The notes beneath the pieces were generated by a model that was given only the letters and a program-made list of their open reading frames with translations, was not told the DNA's origin and did no database searches. Shown piece after piece: positions 49,132 through 58,696 of a stretch of 64,000 nucleotides of DNA; within the stretch, counting starts at the first letter, position 1; each line of letters begins with the position of its first letter. The position numbers were made by a program, and so were the translations under genes. The stretch is from Brevibacterium limosum (GTDB taxonomy: Bacteria > Actinomycetota > Actinomycetes > Actinomycetales > Brevibacteriaceae). The stretch spans positions 3,782,001 to 3,846,000 of the forward strand of contig NZ_CP050154.1 in assembly GCF_011617705.1 (NCBI RefSeq). The letters are read 5' to 3'.

Positions 49132-51390
49132 GTGCAGGATCCGAACGAAGAGAAGTTGAAGCGCCCAGTCGTCGAACGAGAACGATTCGGCGGCACCGAC
49201 CGGGCGACGAGAATCAGCAGGCACGTCGACCCCGAGAAGCGCGCTCCGATCGACAGCACGGAGATGAGCAAGGGCCCGGAGGAGCTCTCCGACGAACGCG
49301 GCTCCCGAGTCAATTGGCGGGTCTTCATCGTCGCCTCCCTCATCATCCTCGCCTTCTCCGTATGGGCGATGATGATGCCGGACTCGGCTCAGTCGACGAT
49401 GAAGACCGCCGTGGACTGGATCGCAGAGAACCTCGGCTGGTTCTATGTCGTCACCGTCACCGTCGTCATCGGCTTCGTCCTCTGGGTGGCACTGTCCAAG
49501 GAAGGCAGCGTCAGGCTCGGCCCGGACCATTCCCGTCCGCAGTACAACCTCTTCACTTGGGTCGCGATGCTCTTCGCCGCCGGCGTGGGCATCGATATGC
49601 TCTTCTACTCGGTGACCGGACCGATCACCCAGTACCTCCACCCCGTCAATGCCTCCCCGGAATCAGCGGCTGCCGCCCAGGACTCGGTCGTGTGGACGAT
49701 GTTCCACTACGGCATCGCCGGCTGGTCGATGTACTCGCTGCTGGGCATGGCGATGGGCTACTTCGCGTACCGCTGGGGCATGCCCCTGTCGATCCGTGCG
49801 GTCCTCTACCCGCTGCTGGGCAAGCGCGTGCGCGGCACCACCGGTGACGTCATCGACATCTTCGCGCTCGTCGGCACCGTCTTCGGTGTGGCCACCTCGA
49901 TGGGCATCGGCGTGGTCCTGCTCAACGTCGGATTCGCCACCCTCTTCGGCCTCGAAACAGGATTGGCCCTGCAGATCGCTCTGGTCATCGTGGCCGTCGT
50001 CATGACCGTCGCCGCCTGCACCTCGGGCGTGGACAAGGGCATTCGCCTCGTCTCCGAACTCAACCTCTGGTCGTGCGCGGCGATGATGCTCTACATCCTC
50101 GTCACCGGCAAGACCGCCTTCCTGCTCAACGCCATGGTCGAGAACATCGGCCGCTTCATCTTCACCCTTCCCGAACGCACCTTGTCGACCTTCGCCTATG
50201 TCGACGGCGGCTCCGAATGGATGGGCGGCTGGACCCTCTTCTTCTGGGCCTTCTGGCTCGCCTGGGGTCCCTTCGTCGGCCTGTTCCTGGCCCGCATCTC
50301 CCGCGGACGCACCCTGCGTGAGTTCGTCATCGCCGCAATCACCGCTCCCGTCATCTGCGACTTCATCATCGTCACGATCTTCGGCAACTCGGCCCTGTCC
50401 GAGGTCTTCAACGGCAACGACGAGTTCGCGCAGACGGCCATCGCCTCCCCGGAACAGGGCTGGTACGACCTGCTCGGGATGTTCCCGGGATCGACGTTCC
50501 TCATCGGCCTGGCAACCCTGTCGGGACTTCTGTTCTACCTCACGAGTGCGAACTCCGGTGCCATGGTGATGTCGAACTTCTCCTCCTCGATTCCCAACCC
50601 GGAGGAGGACGGAAAGAAGTGGCTGCGCATCTTCTGGGCCCTGGTCACTGCGGTGCTCACCATCGCCATGCTCGTCGCCGGCGGTGTGACGACGATGGAG
50701 TACGCGACCCTCATCTTCGCCCTGCCGGTCACAATCATCGCCTACCTCGTCATGGCCTCGTTCTCGAAGGTGCTGCGCATGGAGCGCGCCGAGCGCGAGG
50801 GCCGGATCCGTCGTCGCCGCACCACCGCCGCCCACGGCGGGCGTGCTCCGGAGAAGACCTGGCGTCAGCGTCTGGCGACCCTGCGGTCCTACCCGACGAA
50901 GAAGTCCGTCGAACGCTTCGTCGCCGAGGTGGTCGGACCGTCCCTGGAGGCCGTGGCCAAGGAGTTCCGCGAACTCGGCTACACCGTCGATCACATCCAG
51001 ACCCTCGACGAGGACAGCGAGATCACGACGAACACGCTCAATGTCGACATGGGCGATCAGCGCGACTTCCACTATGAGGCCGCGGCCATCGAGGCGAATG
51101 TCCCGTCGTTCGGCGCCCGCAATGCCCCGCGCGGTGACGACAAGTACTTCCGCATCGAGGTCTTCACCCAGACCGGCTCGGAAGGCTACGACCTCATGGG
51201 CCTGAGCGCTCAGCAGATCATCGACGACGTGCTCGACCGGTACGAGAACCACCTGTCGTTCCTCGCCTACTCGCACGAGCATTCGTATCAGTCGGTCGTC
51301 ACCCCGCCGACGCCGCCGACCACGGACACGATTCCAGCGGTGCCCAAGGACGCCGACGAAGTCGAGGAGCTCGACGAGCCGAAGCACTGA
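49132..51390 (+). CDS. betT: BCCT-family choline/betaine transporter, BetT-like
   Basis: This membrane transporter has about 752 residues with 12 helices and a cytoplasmic C-terminal domain of about 200 residues as in BetT. Landmarks are MLFAAGVGIDMLFYSVTGPI, SMGIGVVLLNVGFATLFGLE and WTLFFWAFWLAWGPFVGLFL, the last being the Trp-rich helix that lines the quaternary-amine site. The C-terminal block with DQRDFHYEAAAIEANVPSF is typical of BetT. It imports choline or related quaternary amines with protons. GTG at 49132 has GGAGG seven bases upstream; the open frame extends back to 49075 but that part overlaps a terminator hairpin. A hairpin follows the stop. Confidence 0.9.
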   Translation: MQDPNEEKLKRPVVERERFGGTDRATRISRHVDPEKRAPIDSTEMSKGPEELSDERGSRVNWRVFIVASLIILAFSVWAMMMPDSAQSTMKTAVDWIAENLGWFYVVTVTVVIGFVLWVALSKEGSVRLGPDHSRPQYNLFTWVAMLFAAGVGIDMLFYSVTGPITQYLHPVNASPESAAAAQDSVVWTMFHYGIAGWSMYSLLGMAMGYFAYRWGMPLSIRAVLYPLLGKRVRGTTGDVIDIFALVGTVFGVATSMGIGVVLLNVGFATLFGLETGLALQIALVIVAVVMTVAACTSGVDKGIRLVSELNLWSCAAMMLYILVTGKTAFLLNAMVENIGRFIFTLPERTLSTFAYVDGGSEWMGGWTLFFWAFWLAWGPFVGLFLARISRGRTLREFVIAAITAPVICDFIIVTIFGNSALSEVFNGNDEFAQTAIASPEQGWYDLLGMFPGSTFLIGLATLSGLLFYLTSANSGAMVMSNFSSSIPNPEEDGKKWLRIFWALVTAVLTIAMLVAGGVTTMEYATLIFALPVTIIAYLVMASFSKVLRMERAEREGRIRRRRTTAAHGGRAPEKTWRQRLATLRSYPTKKSVERFVAEVVGPSLEAVAKEFRELGYTVDHIQTLDEDSEITTNTLNVDMGDQRDFHYEAAAIEANVPSFGARNAPRGDDKYFRIEVFTQTGSEGYDLMGLSAQQIIDDVLDRYENHLSFLAYSHEHSYQSVVTPPTPPTTDTIPAVPKDADEVEELDEPKH

Positions 51391-51417
51391 ACCCGATTCG
51401 GTGAAGGCATGAGTTCG

Positions 51418-51452
51418 GAAGGAGCGGTGGCCCATCGGGTCACCGCTCCTTC
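51418..51452 (+). terminator. Hairpin after betT
   Basis: AAGGAGCGGTG (51419-51429) pairs with CACCGCTCCTT (51441-51451) and neighbouring bases extend the stem. It lies 28 bases after the betT stop. Confidence 0.65.
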
Positions 51453-51521
51453 TGCATCGTCGAACCAGAACTGGAACAGAATATCTCTGCGCGATGCGGA
51501 TCCGGCTGAGAGAATCGATTC

Positions 51522-52691
51522 ATGAAGCTGAGAGCCCGAAAGCTGAGCACGACAGTTCTCTACGGAATTGCCCTCGCCGGATTCGTCACTGTCGTCTTCT
51601 TCCTGACGAACGCAGGCATCGATCCGCGACCCAATCGCTATGGCGACTTCGATCCCGCGGGCGCCGGCACTGTGGGCATCGGTCTCTTCGGTCTCTATCA
51701 TGCGATCGCGATCATCTTCTTCGACGACGACCCCGCACTGGTCTCTGCCGAGGATGGTCGGCAGTCCGATGATCCGACGGCACCGAGGAAAGCCGGGTCA
51801 TTCACCGAGTTCGTCCGCCAGCCGGCGCTCAAGGTCTTTTCGGTCGGCCCGATCTGGGCGGCGGCCTCGGCGGCGGTGATCTTCATCTGGTTCGCTGCGG
51901 CAGAGGTGCCCGGCACCATCGGAACGGTGTGGGGCGACTACGGCCATTCGCCGCTTCCGGCACTGGCCGTCTTCTGCGGCTGCTGGGCGGCGACGAATCT
52001 CTGTTTCATCCTCTCCACCCTCGCCGAGGCGGGCCGCCGTGACAATCCGCCGCTCTGCATCGTCTCTTTGGTACTGCTCTTCCTCGCTGCCGCAGGAGTC
52101 GTCGTCGTCTTCCTGGCCGCATTGCCGGACATGCAGCCCGGCACAGCACTGGCCGGGTGCGGATCTGCCCTCCTCGCCTCCCTGGCTGGGCTCACCGGTG
52201 TGCGGCTCTGGGCGATGCCCCGTTTCAGGGCCGAAGCGAAGGAAGATCAGCTGGGAGCCCGCGCACGCCGTCGGCGGAAGCGGTTCGGATCACGCCACCA
52301 GGGCACCGGTCAGCCGCCGTATGACATACTCGGTGCCGGGGAGACGCTGCTCGCCCACTTCATCGGCAGCGGGGCGCCGGAACCGGAGATGCTCGTCGCC
52401 ACGAATCGCCGAGTAGTCAGGGCCCTCGTCCGCGCACCGGGACAGACTTTCGTCATCGAGCAGGCCGAGCCCGGCCAGCTCCTCGGCGCGCGCTCCGAAC
52501 GACTCGGAACAGGACTCGGCAACCCAGGACCCGGCGGGCCGGGACCCGAACCGTTCGAGACCGACCTCGTCACCGCCATCGGTCTGCGCGGACAGCAGGA
52601 GATGACGGCACACGGCGGCGATCCGATCGCGTCGCAGCGCTTCGCCGATGCACTCAATTCGCTCGCCCGTACGGGCAGTCTGCCGAGGTGA
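51522..52691 (+). CDS. Hypothetical membrane protein with possible PH-like C-terminal domain
   Basis: This protein has 389 residues. It has about five hydrophobic segments in the first 230 residues (VLYGIALAGFVTVVFFLTNA, later VFSVGPIWAAASAAVIFIWF). A basic stretch (ARARRRRKRFGS) and a soluble C-terminal part follow, with LVATNRRVVRALVRAPGQTF recalling PH-like folds. No family name is recognised. It is three bases from the next gene and so co-transcribed with the lipase-maturation-like protein. The C-terminal pattern resembles that of the protein at 48409-48933. Confidence 0.6.
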   Translation: MKLRARKLSTTVLYGIALAGFVTVVFFLTNAGIDPRPNRYGDFDPAGAGTVGIGLFGLYHAIAIIFFDDDPALVSAEDGRQSDDPTAPRKAGSFTEFVRQPALKVFSVGPIWAAASAAVIFIWFAAAEVPGTIGTVWGDYGHSPLPALAVFCGCWAATNLCFILSTLAEAGRRDNPPLCIVSLVLLFLAAAGVVVVFLAALPDMQPGTALAGCGSALLASLAGLTGVRLWAMPRFRAEAKEDQLGARARRRRKRFGSRHQGTGQPPYDILGAGETLLAHFIGSGAPEPEMLVATNRRVVRALVRAPGQTFVIEQAEPGQLLGARSERLGTGLGNPGPGGPGPEPFETDLVTAIGLRGQQEMTAHGGDPIASQRFADALNSLARTGSLPR

Positions 52692-52694
52692 CTC

Positions 52695-54299
52695 ATGGAA
52701 CTCAGCCAGCTGACCGCTCTGCTCACCGCAGGCGACTACACGATCTCCCGCGAGATCATCCAACGCGGCTTCGGTGTGCTCTTCCTCATCGCCTTCGTGT
52801 CCGCGTTCAACCAGTTCCCGGCCCTCCTCGGCGAACGCGGGCTGACCCCCGCCCCACGGTTCATCGCCCTGACCACGGCAAGGCAGGCTCCGAGCCTCTT
52901 CCGGTGGAAGCGGTTTTCGTATTCGGACCGACGGCTGCGCCTCGTCTGCGTGATCGGAATGGTCCTGGCCGCCTCGGCGATCGTCGGCCTGCCGCAGGCG
53001 GGCCCTGCGTGGGTGCCGATCCCGGTGTTCCTGGCGATGTGGGCGATGTACTTCTCGATCGTGTCGATCGGGCAGCGCTTCTACGGCTTCGGCTGGGAAT
53101 CGCTGCTGCTCGAGGCGGGATTCCTCATCGGATTCCTCGGCTCCCACGAGGTGGCCCCGGCCCTGCCGATGATCCTGCTGCTGCGGTGGTTCGTCATCCG
53201 CGTCGAATTCGGTGCCGGAATGATCAAGATGCGCGGGGACTCATCCTGGCGCGACCTCACCGCGATGGACTATCACCATCAGACTCAGCCGATGCCGAAC
53301 CCGGCCTCCCGTCTGGCCCACCTCATGCCCGGCTGGTGGCACAAGGGCGAGACCCTGGGCAGCCATATCGTCCAGCTCGTCGCCCCGTGGCTGCTGTTCG
53401 CACCGCAGCCGATCGCCTCCTTCGCGGCCTCAGCCATCATCATCACCCAGCTCGCACTCGTGATCAGCGGCAACTACGCGTGGCTGAATTGGGCGACGAT
53501 CCTGCTCGCCTGCTCCGGTCTCAGCGACACCTTCTTCCGCTGGATCGTCGGCGGACCGTTCCCCGGGTGGGGGTGGAATGTGTTCACCGATTCCACCGGC
53601 ACCGAGGCGGCCGACCGTGCCGCTGCCACCTATCCCGGCGAGGCTCTGCCCGTCTGGTGGCTGATCGTCGTCCTCGTGTTCGTCGCGTGGCAGGTATGGC
53701 TGAATGTGCCGGCTCTCCGGAACCTGTTCTCCCCGAATCAGCTGATGAATGCGAGCTTCAATCGGCTCGGCCTCGGCAATGCCTACGGGGCATTCGGGTC
53801 GATGACCGAGACCCGCAACGAGATCATCATCGAAGGGTGGATCGGCGACGGCGACGCTGAGGGCGCAGCCATCGACAGCGCAGACGCCGGCGGTACCCGC
53901 GCAGACGGTCCGAGCCGCGATGACCCAGACGCCGGTTGGCGGGAGTATCGGTTCAAGGGCAAGCCCGGGGATGTTCTTCGCCGCGGGCCCGTCGTCGCGC
54001 CCTATCATCTGCGGCTCGACTGGCTCATGTGGTTCGCCGCGCTCGGTGACTATCGGCAGACCTGGTTCTCCGAGCTCGTGCGCCGGATCGGCTCCGGGGA
54101 CGGCCAGATCCGCCGCCTCATGGGATCAGACCCCTTCGACGGCGTGGCGCCGGACCTCATCCGCGTCCGCGTCTTCACCTACCGTTATGCCACCCGCACC
54201 GAACGCCGCGCGGCGAAGGCCGCGGGTGAGCCGCGACCTTGGTGGGTGCGTTCGGATCCGCGCATCCTCGTCCGCCCGATCGGCCTGCGGGAGGACTGA
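52695..54299 (+). CDS. Lipase maturation factor (LMF) family membrane protein
   Basis: This membrane protein has 534 residues. The LMF pattern is clear: IGQRFYGFGWESLLLEAGFL, LLRWFVIRVEFGAGMIKMRG, DSSWRDLTAMDYHHQTQPMP, and later LGLGNAYGAFGSMTETRNEI and LDWLMWFAALGDYR. LMF proteins help lipases fold in animals, while the bacterial role is unknown. An Asp/Gly-rich insert (about residues 393-413) interrupts the soluble C-terminal part. GAGGTGA upstream supports ATG 52695. It is coupled to the membrane protein before it. Confidence 0.85.
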   Translation: MELSQLTALLTAGDYTISREIIQRGFGVLFLIAFVSAFNQFPALLGERGLTPAPRFIALTTARQAPSLFRWKRFSYSDRRLRLVCVIGMVLAASAIVGLPQAGPAWVPIPVFLAMWAMYFSIVSIGQRFYGFGWESLLLEAGFLIGFLGSHEVAPALPMILLLRWFVIRVEFGAGMIKMRGDSSWRDLTAMDYHHQTQPMPNPASRLAHLMPGWWHKGETLGSHIVQLVAPWLLFAPQPIASFAASAIIITQLALVISGNYAWLNWATILLACSGLSDTFFRWIVGGPFPGWGWNVFTDSTGTEAADRAAATYPGEALPVWWLIVVLVFVAWQVWLNVPALRNLFSPNQLMNASFNRLGLGNAYGAFGSMTETRNEIIIEGWIGDGDAEGAAIDSADAGGTRADGPSRDDPDAGWREYRFKGKPGDVLRRGPVVAPYHLRLDWLMWFAALGDYRQTWFSELVRRIGSGDGQIRRLMGSDPFDGVAPDLIRVRVFTYRYATRTERRAAKAAGEPRPWWVRSDPRILVRPIGLRED

Positions 54300-54419
54300 C
54301 CGGTCTTGCGCGAACGCAGACGAGGCCTCTCCCCCACCCTCGCCCGCGCGGAGATCCTCCCCGTCTGAAGAGACGCCTCGGTGACGAGGTGCGACTTGGC
54401 TTTCCCACGGTCAGACTCT

Positions 54420-54441
54420 AAAGTTAACGTACCTTAACTTT
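54420..54441 (+). promoter_or_regulatory. Palindromic operator upstream of Mn/Zn ABC operon (MntR-type)
   Basis: AAAGTTAA (54420-54427) and TTAACTTT (54434-54441) are perfect arms with a six-base spacer (CGTACC). The same GTTAA-N6-TTRAC form recurs at 58514-58534 upstream of mntH. Both target manganese transport genes, so an MntR-type repressor is the likely binder. Confidence 0.75.
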
Positions 54442-54472
54442 TATTCGGGACCCCGACGACAAGGAGCCCCTC

Positions 54473-55471
54473 GTGTCTGACCACAGCAGTTCCACCACCT
54501 CCGCCGAGAGACCATCCGCCCCCGACGACGTTCCCGCAGAGCAGGGTGTTCGCCGCGCCCACCGCGCAGCCGCTGCAGCCCTGGCCGCGGCTCTGCCCCT
54601 CGGTCTGGCCGCCTGTGGCGGCACCGCGACCGCCGAGGATGCCGGCGACAGACCGGTCGTGCTCACGACGTTCACGGTGCTCGCCGACATCGCAGACAAT
54701 GTCGCGGGCGAGCACCTCGATGTCGAGTCGATCACGAAGGCCGGAGCCGAGATCCACGGCTACGAACCCACTCCCGGCGACGTCCGCAAGGCCGCGAAGG
54801 CCGACCTCGTGCTCGACAACGGACTCAACCTCGAACAGTGGTTCTCCCAGTTCGTCGACGAGATCGACGTCCCCCACGTCGTCGTCAGCGAGGGTGTCGA
54901 CGAGCTCTCGATCACCGAGGATGCCTACGCCGGCAAACCCAACCCGCACGCGTGGATGAGCCCGCTCAACGTCCAGATCTACGCCGAGAACATGGCCCGC
55001 GCCTTCGCCGACCTCGATCCGGACCACGCCGAGGACTTCACCGCGAATGCGAAGGACTACGGCGAGCAGCTGCAGACGGTCCAGGACGACCTCGTCGACG
55101 ACCTCTCCACGCTGCCGAAGTCCCAGCGTGCGCTGGTCACCTGTGAAGGAGCGTTCTCCTACCTCGCACGCGATGCCGGACTGAGCGAGAAGTACATCTG
55201 GCCCGTCAATGCCGAATCGCAGGCGACACCGGGCCAGATCACCTCGGCGATCGACTTCGTCGAGGACAACGAGGTGCCAGCGGTGTTCTGCGAATCCACG
55301 GTCTCGCAGGCGCCGATGGATCGAGTCGTCGAGGCCACGGAGGCCGAATTCGGCGGCACACTCTACGTCGATTCACTGTCGGAGGCCGACGGTCCGGTGC
55401 CCACCTACCTCGACCTCATCCGCCACGACGCATCGGTCATCTCCGAGGCGCTGACCGGGAGCGAATCGTGA
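54473..55471 (+). CDS. mntA: Mn/Zn ABC transporter substrate-binding lipoprotein
   Basis: This secreted lipoprotein has 332 residues of the ZnuA/PsaA (cluster A-I) family. A signal region ends in LGLAAC, where Cys is lipidated. The expected metal ligands are present: His in EIHGYEPTPGDVRKA, His in GKPNPHAWMSPLNVQ, Glu in VTCEGAFSYLARD and Asp in LYVDSLSEADGP. The His, His, Glu, Asp set favours Mn(II) over Zn(II). The start is GTG 54473 with AAGGAG six bases upstream. The N-terminus is unusually long before the signal peptide. It overlaps the ATPase gene by four bases. Confidence 0.9.
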   Translation: MSDHSSSTTSAERPSAPDDVPAEQGVRRAHRAAAAALAAALPLGLAACGGTATAEDAGDRPVVLTTFTVLADIADNVAGEHLDVESITKAGAEIHGYEPTPGDVRKAAKADLVLDNGLNLEQWFSQFVDEIDVPHVVVSEGVDELSITEDAYAGKPNPHAWMSPLNVQIYAENMARAFADLDPDHAEDFTANAKDYGEQLQTVQDDLVDDLSTLPKSQRALVTCEGAFSYLARDAGLSEKYIWPVNAESQATPGQITSAIDFVEDNEVPAVFCESTVSQAPMDRVVEATEAEFGGTLYVDSLSEADGPVPTYLDLIRHDASVISEALTGSES

Positions 55472-56331
55472 GTTCCGCAGCCGCTGCGTCCGTGAACGAA
55501 CAGAAGAGCTCCACGGTCGGGCCGGCCGGCGATGCACCACCGGCGATCACCGTCGACGAGGTGACCGTCCACTACGGGGACACGCTCGCTCTTGATCGCG
55601 CCTCCCTGACGCTCGAGCGGGGACGCATCTGCGGGCTGATCGGGATGAACGGCTCGGGCAAGTCGACCCTGTTCAAAACGATCATGGGCATCGTCGACCC
55701 CGACACCGGGCGAGTGAGCATCGACGGCGGCCCGACACGGCGGGCCCGCAGGGCCGGAGCACTCGGCTATGTCCCTCAGAGCGAGGACGTCGACTGGGAC
55801 TTCCCACTCTCGGTCCGCGATGTGGTGATGATGGGTCGCTATGGCCGCATGGGCCCACTCCGGATGAGCCGGAGAGCCGACCGCGAAGCCGTAGAGAGTG
55901 CCCTGGACCGCGTCGAACTCACCGAGTTCGCCGACCGCCAGATCGGTCAGCTCTCGGGCGGGCTGAAGAAACGGGCCTTCGTCGCCCGCGGACTCGCGCA
56001 GGGGGCGACGATCCTGCTCCTCGACGAGCCTTTCGCCGGCGTCGACAAACGCAGCGAGGCGACGATCACCGGCCTGCTGAAGGAACTCGCCGAGTCGGGG
56101 GCGACGGTGCTCGTGTCCACTCACGACCTCAATGCGCTGCCTGCACTCGCCGACGAGGCGATCCTCCTGATGCGCCGCGTCCTCCTCCACGGCTCTCCTG
56201 CCGAGGTGCTCCGACCGGAGAATCTCGCCCTGGCGTTCGGCCTCGACCCGTCCGGTGCGAGCGAGACACCCCGGGACGGTGAGAGTCCCAACTCCGACCG
56301 AGCCGACCGCATCGAAGGAGAGACGGCATGA
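55468..56331 (+). CDS. mntB: Mn/Zn ABC transporter ATP-binding protein
   Basis: This ATPase has 287 residues with Walker A LIGMNGSGKSTLFKTIMG, signature QLSGGLKKRAFVARGLAQG, Walker B ILLLDEPFAGVD and switch His in VLVSTHDLNALP. VPQSEDVDWDFPLSVRDVVM is the typical Q-loop of manganese/zinc importers. The first 28 residues are low-complexity. GTG start at 55468 overlaps the binding-protein stop as GTGA, and its own stop overlaps the permease start as ATGA. Confidence 0.92.
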   Translation: MSSAAAASVNEQKSSTVGPAGDAPPAITVDEVTVHYGDTLALDRASLTLERGRICGLIGMNGSGKSTLFKTIMGIVDPDTGRVSIDGGPTRRARRAGALGYVPQSEDVDWDFPLSVRDVVMMGRYGRMGPLRMSRRADREAVESALDRVELTEFADRQIGQLSGGLKKRAFVARGLAQGATILLLDEPFAGVDKRSEATITGLLKELAESGATVLVSTHDLNALPALADEAILLMRRVLLHGSPAEVLRPENLALAFGLDPSGASETPRDGESPNSDRADRIEGETA

Positions 56332-57272
56332 CGCTCATCGACTTCCTGCTCGAGCCCTTCGGCTTCGACTTCATGCTCCGCGCCTTGGCGACGACTCTCA
56401 TCGCTTCGGTCGTGTGTGCCGTTCTCTCCTGTTGGCTGGTGCTCATCGGCTGGTCACTCATGGGCGATGCCGTTTCGCATGCAGTACTGCCCGGAGTCGT
56501 TCTCGCCTATGTCGTCGGCGCGCCGTTCGCCCTCGGTGCGGTGGTCTTCGGATTCCTCGCAGTCGGACTCATCGGAGCCGTCCGCGATACCAGCCGAATC
56601 AAGGAGGACGCGGCGATCGGCATCGTCTTCACTTCGCTCTTCGCCCTGGGCCTCGTCCTCATCTCTGTCACCCCTTCCCACGTCGACCTCAACCACATCA
56701 TCTTCGGCAACCTTCTCGGAGTCTCGAGTTCCGAACTGGTCCAGGTGGCCATCCTCGGGGTGATCACCCTGCTCGTGCTCGCAGCCAAGAACCGCGATTT
56801 CACGCTCTACGCCTTCGACCCGACTCATGCACATGCGCTGGGGATCAATCCGCGCCTCCTCGGCGCCGCGCTGCTCGGGCTGCTCGCCCTGACCTCCGTG
56901 GTCGCACTGCAGGCGGTCGGGGTCGTGCTCGTCGTGGCAATGCTCATTGTGCCCGGCGCGACCGCATACCTGCTCACGGACAGGTTCCAGCGGATGCTGC
57001 TCATCGCCCCGGTGATCTCGATTCTGTGCGCAGTGATCGGTCTCTATTCGAGCTACTACCTCGACACCGCATCCGGTGGGATGGTGGTGCTTTCGCAGGG
57101 CACGGTCTTCGCGCTCGTCTACCTCTTCGCTCCTCGACACGGGCTCATCGGCCGTCGCCTGGCAGCGATGCGCCGACGGCGCGGGAATACCCGGATCCGC
57201 CCGGTGTCGACCGAAGCCGGCCGCCCCGCCTCGGCGAGGGTCAGTCCACGCCGAGCGCGAGCAGAACGATGA
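56328..57272 (+). CDS. mntC: Mn/Zn ABC transporter permease
   Basis: This membrane permease has 314 residues of the ABC-3 family with about eight helices. LIGWSLMGDAVSHAVLPGVV is the family hallmark, with RIKEDAAIGIVFTSLFALGL and AVGVVLVVAMLIVPGATAYL following. The basic C-terminal tail (from RRLAAMRRRRGN) overlaps the 3' end of the convergent mntH gene by 32 bases. It completes the three-gene manganese importer. Confidence 0.92.
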   Translation: MTLIDFLLEPFGFDFMLRALATTLIASVVCAVLSCWLVLIGWSLMGDAVSHAVLPGVVLAYVVGAPFALGAVVFGFLAVGLIGAVRDTSRIKEDAAIGIVFTSLFALGLVLISVTPSHVDLNHIIFGNLLGVSSSELVQVAILGVITLLVLAAKNRDFTLYAFDPTHAHALGINPRLLGAALLGLLALTSVVALQAVGVVLVVAMLIVPGATAYLLTDRFQRMLLIAPVISILCAVIGLYSSYYLDTASGGMVVLSQGTVFALVYLFAPRHGLIGRRLAAMRRRRGNTRIRPVSTEAGRPASARVSPRRARAER

Positions 57273-58512
57273 GGACGACGTTGAGGACGATGATGAGCAC
57301 CGAGGCGGCCACGGCGATGAGCGTGATCCAGCGTGCGTTCGCGAATTCGCCCATCACTCGGCGGCTGCTCGTGAGCCTGACCAGGGGGATCATCGCAAAC
57401 GGGATGCCGAGGCTGAGCACGACCTGGCTGAGCACGAGCGCCCAGGTCGGGTCGACGCCGATGGCGAGAACGATGAGCGCCGGGATCATCGTGACCGCGC
57501 GCTGCCACACGATCGAGATGTTCACGCGCAGCAGGCCCTGCATGATCGAGGCGCCCGCATAGGACCCGACGGCGCTCGAGGCCAGCCCGGAGGCGAGGAG
57601 TCCGATGCCGAAGAAGAGGCCGACGATCTCGCCGAGGTTGGCCGTGACGACCGCGTGCGCACCTTCGATGGTGTCGGTGCCGGTCTGGCCGCGCAGGGAG
57701 GCGGCGGCCAGGAGCAGCATGGCGATGTTCACGGATCCGGCGACGACGAGGGAGAGCACGACGTCCCAGCGGCTTGCGCGCAGCAGCTGTCCGGTCGAGG
57801 CGGTCGCATTGTCGCGGTGACGGTCGACCGAGAGCGCCGAGTGGAGGTAGATCGCGTGGGGCATGACGGTGGCGCCGAGCATGCTCGCGGCCAGGACCAC
57901 GGAGTTCGTGCCTTCGAGCCGGGGCACGATTCCACCTGCGGCTTGCCCCCAATTCACGTCCCCGACGAACAGGCCTGCTAGAAAGCCGATGGCGATGATG
58001 ACCAGGAATCCGATGATGACGAACTCGAAGGGACGCTGACCGCGGGTGGATTGGATCGAGAGCAGGAACAGCGACACCACTCCGACGATGACCCCGCCCA
58101 GCAGGAGCGGCAGGTCGAAGAGGATCTTCAGGGCGATCGCACCGCCGATGACTTCGGCGAGATCGGTGGCGATGGCGACGACCTCGGCCTGTCCCCAGTA
58201 CGCGAGGCGGGTTCGCCTGCGGAGGCGATCACCGAGGAGGCTCGGCAGCGACTGCCCGGAGACGAGCCCGAGCTTCGAGGACAGGTATTGGACGAGAACG
58301 GCGATGAGATTCGCAGCCACGAGCACCCAGACGAGGAGGTATCCGTACTCCGCGCCGGCGGTGAGATTGGCCGCGACGTTTCCCGGATCGACATACGCGA
58401 TGGCAGCGACGAAGGCCGGGCCGAGGAGGACGGCGGTGGAGATCTTCTTCCGGCCGTGCTTCTTCCGCCTGCGCCAGCCGGCGTGTACAGCGACAGAGGG
58501 ATCGACGTTCAT
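57241..58512 (-). CDS. mntH: NRAMP-family Mn(II)/H+ symporter
   Basis: This membrane transporter has 423 residues and 11 helices. Metal-binding motifs are intact: AYVDPGNVAANLTAGAEYGY in helix 1 and LGATVMPHAIYLHSALS in helix 6. It takes up Mn(II), and less well Fe(II), with protons. ATG 58512 lies one base from a palindrome shared with the Mn ABC operon, so the message is probably leaderless. The frame stays open to 58569 but that part overlaps the operator. It is convergent with, and overlaps, mntC. Confidence 0.94.
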   Translation of the reverse strand: MNVDPSVAVHAGWRRRKKHGRKKISTAVLLGPAFVAAIAYVDPGNVAANLTAGAEYGYLLVWVLVAANLIAVLVQYLSSKLGLVSGQSLPSLLGDRLRRRTRLAYWGQAEVVAIATDLAEVIGGAIALKILFDLPLLLGGVIVGVVSLFLLSIQSTRGQRPFEFVIIGFLVIIAIGFLAGLFVGDVNWGQAAGGIVPRLEGTNSVVLAASMLGATVMPHAIYLHSALSVDRHRDNATASTGQLLRASRWDVVLSLVVAGSVNIAMLLLAAASLRGQTGTDTIEGAHAVVTANLGEIVGLFFGIGLLASGLASSAVGSYAGASIMQGLLRVNISIVWQRAVTMIPALIVLAIGVDPTWALVLSQVVLSLGIPFAMIPLVRLTSSRRVMGEFANARWITLIAVAASVLIIVLNVVLIVLLALGVD

Positions 58513-58513
58513 G

Positions 58514-58534
58514 AAGTTAAGGTACATTGACTTT
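58514..58534 (-). promoter_or_regulatory. Palindromic operator upstream of mntH (MntR-type)
   Basis: AAGTTAA (58514-58520) and TTGACTT (58527-58533) are arms with one mismatch and a six-base spacer (GGTACA). It matches the operator at 54420-54441. Its location against the mntH start codon suits repression by promoter occlusion. Confidence 0.75.
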
Positions 58535-58696
58535 GCCGATTCGGGCAACACGGCGAGCGCGGCTGGCACAACCGGCGAGTGCGGCGGGCGAAGCCGGCGG
58601 GCACGGGCTGCGCGGCATGGAACCGGGCCGGCTGCACTGCGTTGAACGGATGAGGCTGCGCGGTATGGAAACTGAACAAGGACCTAGGCTTCGAGC

